Shown piece after piece: positions 16,838-25,516 of a stretch of DNA of 52,288 nucleotides. The stretch lies in the IMG/VR virus record IMGVR_UViG_3300017917_003067, positions 1-52,288 of that record. One strand, given 5' to 3'. Under the pieces are notes generated by a model that was not told the DNA's origin, searched no databases, and saw nothing but the letters and a program-made list of their open reading frames with translations. Position 1 is the stretch's first letter. Every line of letters starts with the position of its first letter. This stretch comes from a virus. Both the position numbers and the translations under genes were made by a program.

Positions 16838-17272
16838 ATGAAACTGGAAGAAATACAAAGCATGTGGCAGAGTGATAGCGATATCGACCGCAGTGAGTTA
16901 GGTGAAGCTAGTCTACGAATTCCTCGACTTCATTCCAAATACTTTAACATCTTTTCTGAAGAGAGACTCACTCTTCGTAAGTTTGAATCCGCATATAAAA
17001 AACTCTACAAAACAAAATTTGAGTACTATAACGGTACTATGAGTGAAGAGGAATTAAAACAGAATGGATACGAGCCCTTTCAATTAAGAGTGCTCAAATC
17101 AGATATTGGCATTTACATGCAAGCGGATGAAGACCTTAATCAACTCGAATTACGAATAGAAATGCAGAAAGAGAAGGTAGAATTTTTAGAGTCTATCATT
17201 AAAAATCTTCCCGCAAGAGGTTATCAAATTAATGCTGCTATTTCTTGGGAGAAGTTTAAGGTTGGTGCATGA
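16838..17272 (+). CDS. uvsY: Recombination mediator UvsY
   Basis: A protein of 144 residues similar to UvsY of T4-like phages: MKLEEIQSMWQSDSDID, YFNIFSEERLTLRK and a C-terminal helical segment ending in AISWEKFK. UvsY loads the UvsX recombinase onto gp32-covered single-stranded DNA. A GTGAGG site precedes the ATG. It overlaps the uvsW start by 4 bases (ATGA), an arrangement common in this phage. UvsX itself is at 43487-44563. Confidence 0.93.
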   Translation: MKLEEIQSMWQSDSDIDRSELGEASLRIPRLHSKYFNIFSEERLTLRKFESAYKKLYKTKFEYYNGTMSEEELKQNGYEPFQLRVLKSDIGIYMQADEDLNQLELRIEMQKEKVEFLESIIKNLPARGYQINAAISWEKFKVGA

Positions 17273-18759
17273 TAATATTTGAAAAGGTCAACGACGTTTA
17301 CAATAAAGTTTATTGTGAGCCAGCTATTGCTCAAGAACTAGCTGACCGTTTCACATTTGATGTACCGGGGGCAAGATTTTCACCACAGTTCAGAAATAGA
17401 GTGTGGGATGGAAAGATTAGACTCTTCTCTACCGCCACCCGCCTGATGTATAGAGGACTAATAGATCAGGCGCTAGAGTTTGCAAAAGAAAGAAATTACG
17501 ATGTAAGTTTTGAAGACTCTAAAAACTTCTGCGATGATCCCTGGTCACTTAAAGAGTCTGAAGAGTTTGTATCAAAATTAAAAACATTAACTCTTACCCC
17601 TAAAGACTACCAGCTAAACGCTTTTACGTTTGCTGTCAGGAAAAAAAGAGCACTGTTAGTATCGCCAACAGCATCAGGTAAGTCTTTAATCATCTACTTA
17701 CTCTGCCGGTACGTAAAGGTCAGTACGGATGATGATAGAAAAATACTTATAGTAGTACCTACCACCTCGCTAGTACATCAAATGAGCTCTGATTTTGAAT
17801 CGTATGGGCTTAAAGAAGGTATGGTGCATAAAATATTTTCCGGACAGGAAAAAATAACTGATTCACCAATAGTTATTACAACATGGCAGTCTATCTACCA
17901 GCTTCCTAAAAAATGGTTTGAGCAATTTAATTGTGTGGTAGGAGACGAAGCACATCTATTCAAAGCTAAAAGTCTAACCTCTATCATGACCAAACTTATT
18001 AATTGTCCGTATAAGTTTGGTCTAACTGGTACACTAGATGGTTCTCAGACTAATAAATTAGTGCTAGAAGGCTTGTTCGGTCCTGTTATGAAAGTAGTAA
18101 CAACAGCTGAATTAATAGAAAATAAAGACGTTTCAGACCTTAAAATTAACGCTATTGTTCTCAATTATGACGAAGAAACAAGAAAGTTAATGAAAGGAGC
18201 AGATTATCAAGATGAAGCGTCGTTTCTTGCTAAAAACGTAGAGAGAAACCAGTTTATTCGTAATCTCTCCTTATCTCTCAAGGGAAATACACTCATACTC
18301 TTCAAGACTATAGAACAGGGAGAAGCATTGTTTTCCGATATTAAAAACAATTGCAAACACGATAAAGTATTCTATGTTGATGGTTTGGTCAAAGGGGAGG
18401 AAAGGGAAGATATCAGGCATGCAGTAGAAGATGAAAAAACTGCTATAATCGTAGCTTCATACGGCACTTTTAGCACAGGCATAAATATTAAAAACCTTCA
18501 CAATATTATTTTTGCAAGCCCCTCAAAATCAAGAATTCGAACTCTACAGTCAATAGGGCGAGGGTTAAGAAAAGGTGAATTTAAGACCTTCGCTACACTA
18601 TACGACTTAGCAGATGATTTAAGTTGGAAGTCGAAAAAGAACTACACACTTCTTCATTTTGCCGAAAGAATGAATTACTACAATGAAGAAAAGTTTAAGT
18701 ACAAAATATACACCATCAACATAGGTAAACATATTGATATCAGTAATCAAATTAATTGA
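17269..18759 (+). CDS. uvsW: UvsW DNA/RNA helicase
   Basis: A superfamily 2 helicase of 496 residues. Visible motifs: LLVSPTASGKS (Walker A), VVPTTSLVHQM, VVGDEAHLF (DExH), FGLTGTLDGS (motif III), and near the C-terminus VASYGTFSTGINIKNLHN and QSIGRGLRKG (motifs V-VI). UvsW unwinds branched DNA and R-loops, shutting off origin-dependent replication late in infection. Start ATG overlaps uvsY stop. Full length and intact motifs. Confidence 0.95.
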   Translation: MIIFEKVNDVYNKVYCEPAIAQELADRFTFDVPGARFSPQFRNRVWDGKIRLFSTATRLMYRGLIDQALEFAKERNYDVSFEDSKNFCDDPWSLKESEEFVSKLKTLTLTPKDYQLNAFTFAVRKKRALLVSPTASGKSLIIYLLCRYVKVSTDDDRKILIVVPTTSLVHQMSSDFESYGLKEGMVHKIFSGQEKITDSPIVITTWQSIYQLPKKWFEQFNCVVGDEAHLFKAKSLTSIMTKLINCPYKFGLTGTLDGSQTNKLVLEGLFGPVMKVVTTAELIENKDVSDLKINAIVLNYDEETRKLMKGADYQDEASFLAKNVERNQFIRNLSLSLKGNTLILFKTIEQGEALFSDIKNNCKHDKVFYVDGLVKGEEREDIRHAVEDEKTAIIVASYGTFSTGINIKNLHNIIFASPSKSRIRTLQSIGRGLRKGEFKTFATLYDLADDLSWKSKKNYTLLHFAERMNYYNEEKFKYKIYTINIGKHIDISNQIN

Positions 18760-19129
18760 CGGGACTGAGCTCTTAGGAGAGGTTATTGATGATAATAAAG
18801 ATTCTTTGATGGTTAAAGAGCCTCTTAAAATTATCCTCAGTTACTTACGACCCGGTGGGTACCCTGTCATTACAATGCATAGATATACCTTTTTTGCAAA
18901 AGAAGAGTTAGTATCGTTTAAAAAGCAGCATATTATCTCTTACGGACCAGTAAAGCAGCCAGTTGATGTTTACTACACCAACTCACTAAAAAATCAAAAG
19001 GAGTACGTTGACAAGGCGTTTGACTCTACCCTTGCCAGTGTTACTTCTGAAATGATGGATGAAGCACACAGCGATGACCGGCTCTATAAAATGATGTTCG
19101 AGCAAGGTGTGTCATCTAGTAAACATTAA
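18734..19129 (+). CDS. Sm-like conserved hypothetical protein
   Basis: A protein of 131 residues starting with TTG at 18734, the only reasonable start, 26 bases inside the end of uvsW. The N-terminal about 60 residues (VIKLIDGTELLGEVIDDN, then VKEPLKI and a Tyr/Phe-rich strand) have the small beta-barrel pattern of Sm/LSm proteins, which often bind RNA. The C-terminal half is helical and polar. It sits between uvsW and the late sigma factor gene, a conserved place in related marine phages. RNA binding is a suggestion only. Confidence 0.55.
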   Translation: MISVIKLIDGTELLGEVIDDNKDSLMVKEPLKIILSYLRPGGYPVITMHRYTFFAKEELVSFKKQHIISYGPVKQPVDVYYTNSLKNQKEYVDKAFDSTLASVTSEMMDEAHSDDRLYKMMFEQGVSSSKH

Positions 19130-19132
19130 AAG

Positions 19133-19161
19133 TTGAAGTAAATTATTAACATGGTTATAAT
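19133..19161 (+). promoter_or_regulatory. Sigma70-like promoter upstream of gene 55
   Basis: TTGAAG at 19133-19138 and TATAAT at 19156-19161 with a 17-base spacer, in the 40-base gap before gp55. The perfect -10 and spacing make a host-RNA-polymerase promoter likely, as expected for the gene that makes the late sigma factor. Confidence 0.65.
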
Positions 19162-19169
19162 GAAGCGTT

Positions 19170-19739
19170 ATGAATGACTCAAACCACTACGTTGACAATA
19201 AAAAGCTGTTAGAAGAGATTACAGTTTACCGCAACAAGGTACAAGAGGCTAAAAAGTCAAGCACTAACAAGCCACCTATACCTGAGTATATTGGTAAATG
19301 TATGCTTATGATTGCTAACAGACTTTCTATGAAGCCCAACTTCATAAACTATTCCTACCGTGAGGAAATGATTTCTGACGGCATTGAGAATTGTATCAGC
19401 TACATTGATAACTTTGATCCAGCTAAATCAAATAACCCATTCGCATACTTCACACAAATAATTTATTTTGCGTTTCTTCGTCGCATACAGAAAGAAAAAA
19501 AGCAGCTCTATATCAAACACAAGACCATGGAAAACTCTCTCATAATGAATACATTAGTTGAGCAGGGTGAGATGGATGATCAAGACTTTGTGCCCTCGTA
19601 TATGGATACAGACAACGATAGCATAAGTGAATTTATTAGAGCGTTTGAGGAAACATTAGATAAAAAGAAAATTAAACGCAAACGCGGGCTTGAGAATTTT
19701 ATGGAAGATGATACTAATGAAGATTTGCATACTGGGTGA
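19170..19739 (+). CDS. 55: Late transcription sigma factor gp55
   Basis: A protein of 189 residues of the T4 gp55 family: YIGKCMLMIANRLSMKPNF, then the sigma region 2-like YREEMISDGIENCISYIDNFDP and PFAYFTQIIYFAFLRRIQKEKKQ. It binds host core RNA polymerase and recognises the TATAAATA boxes seen at several places in this window; gp45 is the sliding-clamp activator in T4. The 3' end overlaps gene 47 by 23 bases. Confidence 0.93.
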   Translation: MNDSNHYVDNKKLLEEITVYRNKVQEAKKSSTNKPPIPEYIGKCMLMIANRLSMKPNFINYSYREEMISDGIENCISYIDNFDPAKSNNPFAYFTQIIYFAFLRRIQKEKKQLYIKHKTMENSLIMNTLVEQGEMDDQDFVPSYMDTDNDSISEFIRAFEETLDKKKIKRKRGLENFMEDDTNEDLHTG

Positions 19740-20775
19740 CACTCATTTCGGTGCTAGAGGTGACAATGCGGTTTTCCACAGACACTTCGAAAGATTTTAT
19801 AAAGATGTATTCTTTCCCTATCTTGCTGAAAACAATATAGAAAATATTATTCAGTTAGGTGATGTATTTGACCGTCGCAAGTTTATAAATTTCCAATCAC
19901 TTCAATATTGCAGAGAATACTTCTTCTGGGAAGCAAACTGCGCTTACAAGACTCGAGTACTTGTAGGTAATCACGACACTTACTATAAAAATACCAACGC
20001 TGTTAACTCTTTAGATTTACTTCTAAACGAGTACTCTAACATTGAACAAGTACACAAGCCAACTGAGATTGATTTTGACGGCACAACTATTCTCTTAGTG
20101 CCCTGGATATGTCCAGAAAATCAAACGGAAGTATTCCATGCACTGGAAAACACTAAAGCTCAAATTGTTATGGGGCATTTTGAAATTCAAGGCTTTGAAA
20201 TGCACAGAGGTGCGTTGAACGAAGAAGGTCTTGATAGAAATGTATTCAGTAAATTTGACTTAGTACTTTCCGGTCATTTTCATCACAAGTCAACAAAAGG
20301 TAATATTACGTACGTAGGTACCCCGTACGAAATGACCTGGTCAGATTTTGACGATCAAAAAGGTTTTCATATCTTAGATACAGAAACGCGTGAGTTGGAG
20401 TTTATTCCAAACCCCTTTATAATGTTTAAGAAAATATGGTACGATGACCTCAATAAGAGCATTACTGACGTTATAGTAGATGATTTTGATCAATATAAAA
20501 ACTCTATAGTTAAAGTAATTATCAAGAACAAAACAAACACTCACTGGTTTGAAATGTTCATTGAGAAATTAGAGCGAGCTGGGGTAGTAGATATGCAAGT
20601 AGTAGAAGATCATCTTAATCTTAATTTAGAAGATGATTCAGATATCGTTAACGAGGCAGAAGATACTCTTACCATCTTAAACAAGTATGTGGATCAATTA
20701 CAACTAGATGTTGACAAACCTAAGTTGGATACTTTATTAAGAAGTCTATACAATCAAGCACTAACTGTTGAATAA
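19717..20775 (+). CDS. 47: Recombination nuclease subunit gp47 (SbcD/Mre11-like)
   Basis: A calcineurin-like phosphoesterase of 352 residues. Metal-binding motifs in order: GDTHFGARGDN, QLGDVFDRRK, VGNHDTYY, MGHFEIQG and SGHFHHKS. I chose ATG 19717, where the conserved MKICILGDTHFG begins; an upstream TTG at 19690 would add nine non-conserved residues. With gp46 it makes the Mre11/Rad50-type complex that resects DNA ends for recombination-dependent replication. It overlaps gene 55, so expression is linked to it. Confidence 0.95.
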   Translation: MKICILGDTHFGARGDNAVFHRHFERFYKDVFFPYLAENNIENIIQLGDVFDRRKFINFQSLQYCREYFFWEANCAYKTRVLVGNHDTYYKNTNAVNSLDLLLNEYSNIEQVHKPTEIDFDGTTILLVPWICPENQTEVFHALENTKAQIVMGHFEIQGFEMHRGALNEEGLDRNVFSKFDLVLSGHFHHKSTKGNITYVGTPYEMTWSDFDDQKGFHILDTETRELEFIPNPFIMFKKIWYDDLNKSITDVIVDDFDQYKNSIVKVIIKNKTNTHWFEMFIEKLERAGVVDMQVVEDHLNLNLEDDSDIVNEAEDTLTILNKYVDQLQLDVDKPKLDTLLRSLYNQALTVE

Positions 20776-20777
20776 TT

Positions 20778-21263
20778 ATGAATATTTTTTTTCTTAGTAA
20801 TGAGCCAGGTGAATGTGCTCGTCAGCACTGTGATAAACATGTGGTAAAGATGATACTTGAGACAGCTCAACTATTATCCAATGCCCATCACATGCTTGAC
20901 GGTGATCAGGTCATTAAACCTATTTACAAATTGACACATAAAAATCACCCATCTGCCGTCTGGGTACGCTCTAGTTATGATCACTACAAGTGGTTATGGT
21001 TGTTGTTAGGTGAGCTGTGCAAAGAATATACCCACCGGTATGGTAAAATTCATAAAGTACAGCGTGATGGGCTTATAGATATTCTTAAGGAACCTCCTAA
21101 TAATATTCCTCGTAGTAGCTGGCTATCGGAGCCTCCCCCAGCGATGCCAGACGAATATAAAGTTACTGATGTGGTACAATCTTATAGAAATTATTACAAG
21201 GGTGCTAAGGCATCGTTTGCTCGCTGGACTAACCGGCCAACCCCTCAATGGTTTAATGGATGA
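20778..21263 (+). CDS. Conserved phage protein of unknown function between genes 47 and 46
   Basis: A protein of 161 residues with CDKHVVKMILETAQLLSNAHH near the N-terminus and a C-terminal YRNYYKGAKASFARWTNR. I recognise the opening (an N-terminal hydrophobic strand, then a Cys-x-x-His-x-Asp-Lys-His helix) from many phage genomes, but no function is established to my knowledge. The conserved His, Cys and Asp residues could bind metal. It is embedded between the two subunits of the recombination nuclease, with a 4-base overlap into gene 46, which hints at a DNA repair or replication role. Confidence 0.6.
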   Translation: MNIFFLSNEPGECARQHCDKHVVKMILETAQLLSNAHHMLDGDQVIKPIYKLTHKNHPSAVWVRSSYDHYKWLWLLLGELCKEYTHRYGKIHKVQRDGLIDILKEPPNNIPRSSWLSEPPPAMPDEYKVTDVVQSYRNYYKGAKASFARWTNRPTPQWFNG

Positions 21264-22975
21264 TATATTTTCGTAATATTAAGTGGCAAAACTTTTTATC
21301 AACCGGTAACGCATTCACACAAATAGATTTTACTCGTAACCGCTCTACTTTGATTGTAGGGGAAAATGGGTCGGGTAAATCTACTATTTTGGATGCATTG
21401 TCGTTTGCGCTGTATGGCAAACCCTTCCGTAAGATTAATAAACCTCAATTGGTTAACTCTATTAATCAGAAAGGGCTTGAAGTAGTTTTAGAATTTTCGA
21501 TAGGAAGCAAGCAGTATAAGGTCAGGAGAGGAATCAAGCCAAACATTTTTGAAATTTATCAGAACGGCGTGCTTATTAATCAAGACGCCGAATCAAAAGA
21601 ATATCAAGAAATGTTTGAGAAAAATATTTTAAAATTAAATCATAAGTCGTTTAGTCAAATTGTTATCTTAGGGAGCGCCTCGTTTGTGCCGTTCATGCAA
21701 CTCACAGCACAAAATAGGAGAGAAATTATTGAAGATCTACTAGACATTCAAATCTTCTCTACAATGAATACTCTTCTTAAGGATAGAATAACAGAGAATA
21801 AAAATAAAATAGCTGATGTTGATTATAACATTAAACTTGCAGGCGAAAAGATTGAAATGTTAAAACGTCACATCAGCGTACTAAAAACAAACAATGAAGA
21901 GTTAATTAGACAAAAGCAAACAAAAATCTCAGAGTACGATTTAGAGATTGAGAGAGTAACAGCAGAGATTTCAGCTTTTACGAAAGAACAAAAAGCTCTC
22001 AATGATTCTATTTCAGACCAGAGTAAGGTGCAGGGAAAAATCAGAACACTTGAGACTCTTTCCACTCAACTTGATTCTAAGATTAACAAACTCGAAAAGG
22101 AAGTAGAGTTCTTTACTGACCATAACGACTGCCCTACCTGCCGACAGGGCATTGAGCATGAACATAAGGAAGAGATTATTAAGAGGGATAATTCCCAGAT
22201 TGACGAAGTCCGTAAAGGGAAGGCCAAACTCACAGAAGAGTATAATAGTCTTAATGCTCGATTAGTTGAAATTACTCAGACACTACAAAAGATAACCGAC
22301 GTTGCTACTCAAATCTCAAATGCCAATGTTCAAATAACTACATGGAATAAATTTATTTCTGGATTGAAAGAAGAGATTCAAGCACTTGAGAAAGACACGT
22401 CAAGCAGTGAAGACAATTCTGAAGAGTTAAATCAATTAAAAGCAGCGCTGAGAGAGTTGCTGCAGCAACGTGAGGATCATATAAAGGACAAACAAGTACT
22501 AGATATTGCTGCTGTACTGTTGAAAGATACTGGCATAAAGACTAAAATTATTAAACAGTATGTTCCTATTATGAATAAGTTAATAAACAAGTATCTTGCT
22601 TCAATGGACTTTTTTGTCAATTTTGAATTGAATGAAAGTTTTGAAGAAGTAATTAAATCGAGGTATAGAGATGAATTTAGTTATGAGAGTTTTTCGGAAG
22701 GTGAAAAAATGCGCATTGACTTGGCATTACTTTTTACTTGGAGAGCAATTGCTAAACTACGTAACTCTGCCAGTACTAATCTACTCATTATGGATGAAGT
22801 ATTTGATAGCTCATTGGATAACTCTGGCACAGACGAGTTTCTTAAAATACTTCAATCTCTTACTTCTGACACTAACACCTTTATCATAAGCCATAAAGGA
22901 GATCAGTTGTTTGATAAGTTTGAGCATGTATTAAGATTTGAAAAGCATAAAAATTTCTCAAGGATGGTAGCATGA
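21260..22975 (+). CDS. 46: Recombination nuclease subunit gp46 (SbcC/Rad50-like)
   Basis: A protein of 571 residues of the SMC/Rad50 type. Walker A GENGSGKST at residues 34-42, long coiled coils, a zinc-hook CPTC at about residues 291-294, signature FSEGEKMRIDLAL and Walker B LLIMDEVFDSSLD near the C-terminus, then the H-loop FIISHK. Partner of gp47 at 19717. Short coiled coils give the small size typical of phage Rad50 homologues. It overlaps both its neighbours by 4 bases. Confidence 0.96.
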   Translation: MIYFRNIKWQNFLSTGNAFTQIDFTRNRSTLIVGENGSGKSTILDALSFALYGKPFRKINKPQLVNSINQKGLEVVLEFSIGSKQYKVRRGIKPNIFEIYQNGVLINQDAESKEYQEMFEKNILKLNHKSFSQIVILGSASFVPFMQLTAQNRREIIEDLLDIQIFSTMNTLLKDRITENKNKIADVDYNIKLAGEKIEMLKRHISVLKTNNEELIRQKQTKISEYDLEIERVTAEISAFTKEQKALNDSISDQSKVQGKIRTLETLSTQLDSKINKLEKEVEFFTDHNDCPTCRQGIEHEHKEEIIKRDNSQIDEVRKGKAKLTEEYNSLNARLVEITQTLQKITDVATQISNANVQITTWNKFISGLKEEIQALEKDTSSSEDNSEELNQLKAALRELLQQREDHIKDKQVLDIAAVLLKDTGIKTKIIKQYVPIMNKLINKYLASMDFFVNFELNESFEEVIKSRYRDEFSYESFSEGEKMRIDLALLFTWRAIAKLRNSASTNLLIMDEVFDSSLDNSGTDEFLKILQSLTSDTNTFIISHKGDQLFDKFEHVLRFEKHKNFSRMVA

Positions 22976-23490
22976 TTTTAGACTTAGTAAAAGAAGACGA
23001 CCCTATTTTGTATGAGGAAGTTAAGCGCTTTGACTTTTCCAATCCTCCGATTAACCCAGGTGAACTGGTGAACAACCTCATTGAAACAATGGTTCATTAT
23101 AAAGGTCTAGGACTGTCAGCAAATCAATGTGGTCTTCCTTATCGGTGCTTTGTTCTCTTTTCACAAGAACCTTTTGGTGTATTTAATCCAACGCTAGTAG
23201 AACGAACCTCAGAACAAATCTTACTAGATGAAGGGTGCCTGTCTTTTAAAAATTTGTTTGTAAAAATAAAACGCCCTAAATCCATCAAAGTACGTTATCA
23301 AAAGTATACAGGGGAGTTCGTAACTGAAACGTATACAGGTATGACAGCTAGAGCATTCATGCACGAACTGGATCATTTAAATGGCGTAGATTATACTAAG
23401 AGAGCAAACATTATCCATCTTGAACGCGCAATGCGCCAAAGAAAAAATATTTCACGGCAAATAAAAAGGCAAGAAAGTTTAGCTATATAA
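22972..23490 (+). CDS. def: Peptide deformylase
   Basis: A protein of 172 residues with the three deformylase motifs: GLGLSANQCG (motif I), EGCLSF (motif II, with the metal-binding Cys) and HELDHLNG (motif III, HExxH). It removes the formyl group from N-formyl-methionine of new proteins. Phage-borne deformylases are known in marine T4-like phages, where they are thought to speed maturation of host or phage proteins. It overlaps gene 46 by 4 bases and precedes the deazaguanine genes. All catalytic residues are present. Confidence 0.93.
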   Translation: MILDLVKEDDPILYEEVKRFDFSNPPINPGELVNNLIETMVHYKGLGLSANQCGLPYRCFVLFSQEPFGVFNPTLVERTSEQILLDEGCLSFKNLFVKIKRPKSIKVRYQKYTGEFVTETYTGMTARAFMHELDHLNGVDYTKRANIIHLERAMRQRKNISRQIKRQESLAI

Positions 23491-23524
23491 TTGGTCGTGC
23501 CCTTCCACGTAAACTAGGAGTGAT

Positions 23525-24373
23525 ATGTCTAAGTTAAAAGTATCAGAGCTGTTTTATAGTATTCAAGGTGAAGGACGCTATATGGGTGTACCTTCAGTCT
23601 TTCTAAGAACTTACGGCTGTAATTTCACCTGTTCAGGTTTTGGAATGCCCAGGGGGGAGTTAAGTGAAGAACGCCTTAAAGTCAATCCTGAAAATTATTC
23701 GAAGTATGACCAGCTTCCCCTTGTTCATACTGGGTGTGATAGTTACGCTTCCTGGGATCCTCGCTTTAAGCATCTTAGTCCTGTTATTGAGTGTTCCCAA
23801 TTGGCTAAGGACATTGTTAACCTCCTACCACAGAAGAAATGGCAAGACGAGCACCTAGTTATTACCGGTGGTGAACCTCTATTAGGTTGGCAACGCTCCT
23901 ACCCAGATCTCCTTGAACAAGAATGCATGATCGGTCTGGAAGAAATCACATTTGAAACAAACGGCACTCAACAGTTAACAGAAAACTTTGCTGACTACTT
24001 GTTTCAAGAGTTTACCCGCCACGGCCGCGGTTACGATAAACTAACATTCTCAGTATCCCCTAAACTTTCTATCTCTGGAGAAAAAAGAGAAGATGCTATT
24101 TGTCCGGAAGTAATCGCTCAATATAGTTCGATTGGGTATACCTATGTTAAGTTTGTAGTAGCAACTGAACAAGACGTTGAGGAAGCCAGACAGGCTGTAA
24201 ATGATTATCGCGCTGCAGGGTTTAACGGTCCAGTATACATTATGCCATGTGGAGGGACCGAGCAACTTTATTACCTTAACAATAGACAGGTAGCAGAGCT
24301 TGCGATGAAGATGGGCTGGCGCTATTCTGATCGCTTACAAATTCCCTTATTTAAAAATGCCTGGGGTACATGA
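23525..24373 (+). CDS. queE: QueE-like 7-carboxy-7-deazaguanine synthase (radical SAM) with displaced cluster cysteine
   Basis: A protein of 282 residues. The N-terminus FYSIQGEGRYMGVPSVFLR and the ITGGEPLL motif are those of QueE, which converts 6-carboxytetrahydropterin to 7-carboxy-7-deazaguanine. The usual CxxxCxxC cluster motif is altered: Cys32 and Cys36 are followed by Gly-Phe rather than a third Cys, and about 34 residues later GCDSYASWD supplies Cys71 in the context normally found at the third cysteine. This reads as an insertion within the cluster loop (CX3CX34C). It lies with queD, folE, queC and queF in the same block. A ribosome site TAGGAG precedes the ATG. Confidence 0.88.
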   Translation: MSKLKVSELFYSIQGEGRYMGVPSVFLRTYGCNFTCSGFGMPRGELSEERLKVNPENYSKYDQLPLVHTGCDSYASWDPRFKHLSPVIECSQLAKDIVNLLPQKKWQDEHLVITGGEPLLGWQRSYPDLLEQECMIGLEEITFETNGTQQLTENFADYLFQEFTRHGRGYDKLTFSVSPKLSISGEKREDAICPEVIAQYSSIGYTYVKFVVATEQDVEEARQAVNDYRAAGFNGPVYIMPCGGTEQLYYLNNRQVAELAMKMGWRYSDRLQIPLFKNAWGT

Positions 24374-24816
24374 TGAAAAAGTTGGATTATAATTACGACA
24401 ACTACATGGACGATCTATCTTCCATAGTTTATGCTATTGAAAAAGCAAACATTTATTATGATGTAGTAGCAGGAGTAGTAAGAGGTGGGCTAGTACCCGC
24501 AGTACAACTATCACACATACTGGATTCTAACTTTGTTGCACTGAATTGGTCTAGTAATGTTTCTAGAGTAAGAGATAAACAAAATCCTATTATAAAAGCC
24601 GCTATCGAAAGAAATCAAAAAATATTGATAGTAGATGATATCTGCGATACAGGAGTATCTCTCGATGATATTACCAAAGCATATCAAGGGGTACATACTG
24701 CTACTTTAGTGTACAACAATATTAACGCCAGAGGATTTACTCCTACCTACTATGGGTGGGAAATTAATAGAAACGAGACCCCTGAGTGGTTAGATTTTTG
24801 GTGGGAGAAAAAATGA
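24370..24816 (+). CDS. Phosphoribosyltransferase-like protein
   Basis: A protein of 148 residues of the type I phosphoribosyltransferase fold. The PRPP-binding loop is ILIVDDICDTGVSL, and the first loop AGVVRGGLVPAVQLSH is the usual pyrophosphate-binding region. The closest classes are xanthine/guanine or hypoxanthine phosphoribosyltransferases, but substrate cannot be told. It lies between queE and queD and overlaps both by a few bases (ATGATGA at the start, ATGA at the end), so it may salvage purine bases released when deazaguanine replaces guanine in DNA. That link is an inference. Confidence 0.75.
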   Translation: MMKKLDYNYDNYMDDLSSIVYAIEKANIYYDVVAGVVRGGLVPAVQLSHILDSNFVALNWSSNVSRVRDKQNPIIKAAIERNQKILIVDDICDTGVSLDDITKAYQGVHTATLVYNNINARGFTPTYYGWEINRNETPEWLDFWWEKK

Positions 24817-25322
24817 GTTTACAGCCCGTAATATACAAGTACGTTTCAACTAAAGAATATGTAGATGCATTTCCGGTAGCTTATCGTCAATGGAGAGCTG
24901 ACTCACATTGTAATTTAATTCACGGCTATGCTTTCTCGATGAAGTTTTGGTTTGGCAGCAATGATTTAGATTTTCGTAACTGGGTAGCCGATTACGGAGG
25001 ATTTAAAGAACTAAAAGAAATACTACAACATCAATTTGATCATACATTGTTAGTGGCACAGGACGATCCTGAGATTGAAATGTTTCATGAATTAGAAAGA
25101 AAAAAGCTTGCCAAGTTAACTATTCTGCCAAGGTTGGGTTGTGAGGGTTTAGCTGATATGCTTTACAGGTATGTCAACGGTGTGTATATTCCTGATTACT
25201 GGGGCCCGGGAGAGGCAAATCGACTCTGGTGCTTTAGAGTAGAAGTAAGAGAAACACAAGCTAATATGGCTTTTAGAGAAGGCCACAGAGAATGGAAAGA
25301 AAATTTATTTGAAGGACTGTAA
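24813..25322 (+). CDS. queD: QueD-like 6-carboxytetrahydropterin synthase homologue with altered metal site
   Basis: A protein of 169 residues of the PTPS/QueD fold. I chose ATG 24813, overlapping the upstream stop; the longer frame from 24786 begins inside the upstream gene. QueD makes 6-carboxytetrahydropterin from the FolE product. The catalytic cysteine context SHCNLIHG, the DH pair (Asp76-His77) and a conserved Glu in LGCEGLADM are present. However, the zinc triad of standard QueD (His in FxAAH, and both His of HGH) reads here as Tyr24, His37 and Tyr39. Similar HGY forms occur, as I recall, in marine T4-like phages. The role is assigned from fold and neighbours. Confidence 0.8.
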   Translation: MSLQPVIYKYVSTKEYVDAFPVAYRQWRADSHCNLIHGYAFSMKFWFGSNDLDFRNWVADYGGFKELKEILQHQFDHTLLVAQDDPEIEMFHELERKKLAKLTILPRLGCEGLADMLYRYVNGVYIPDYWGPGEANRLWCFRVEVRETQANMAFREGHREWKENLFEGL

Positions 25323-25324
25323 TT

Positions 25325-25516
25325 ATGATGACCAAGCGTGAATTACAAGATTTCATTATGCATTTAGAAGATATCCATCGAGCAGTTGACAAGCAAATAG
25401 AAGTACACTATAGACAGTACGATGATGATATGCATGTAAAAATGCTAAAGAAGAAAAAATTAGATCTTAAAGATCAAATTGAGCACTACACAAAGAAACT
25501 TGAGGATTTTAAATAA
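25325..25516 (+). CDS. Small helical protein, DUF465/YdcH-like
   Basis: A protein of 63 residues, one long helical hairpin with many charged residues. The pattern LEDIHRAVDKQI, then LKKKKLDLKDQIEHY, matches the small DUF465 (YdcH) family, whose members are short alpha-hairpin proteins of unknown function. It is placed between queD and folE and shares its last base with the folE start. A role in the pathway is not evident; it may simply ride along. Confidence 0.55.
   Translation: MMTKRELQDFIMHLEDIHRAVDKQIEVHYRQYDDDMHVKMLKKKKLDLKDQIEHYTKKLEDFK

Noticed and set aside
23491-23524. Possible preQ1 riboswitch before the deazaguanine genes
   Set aside because: The gap is only 34 bases and shows no pseudoknot-forming C-rich and A-rich segments of the known preQ1 classes.
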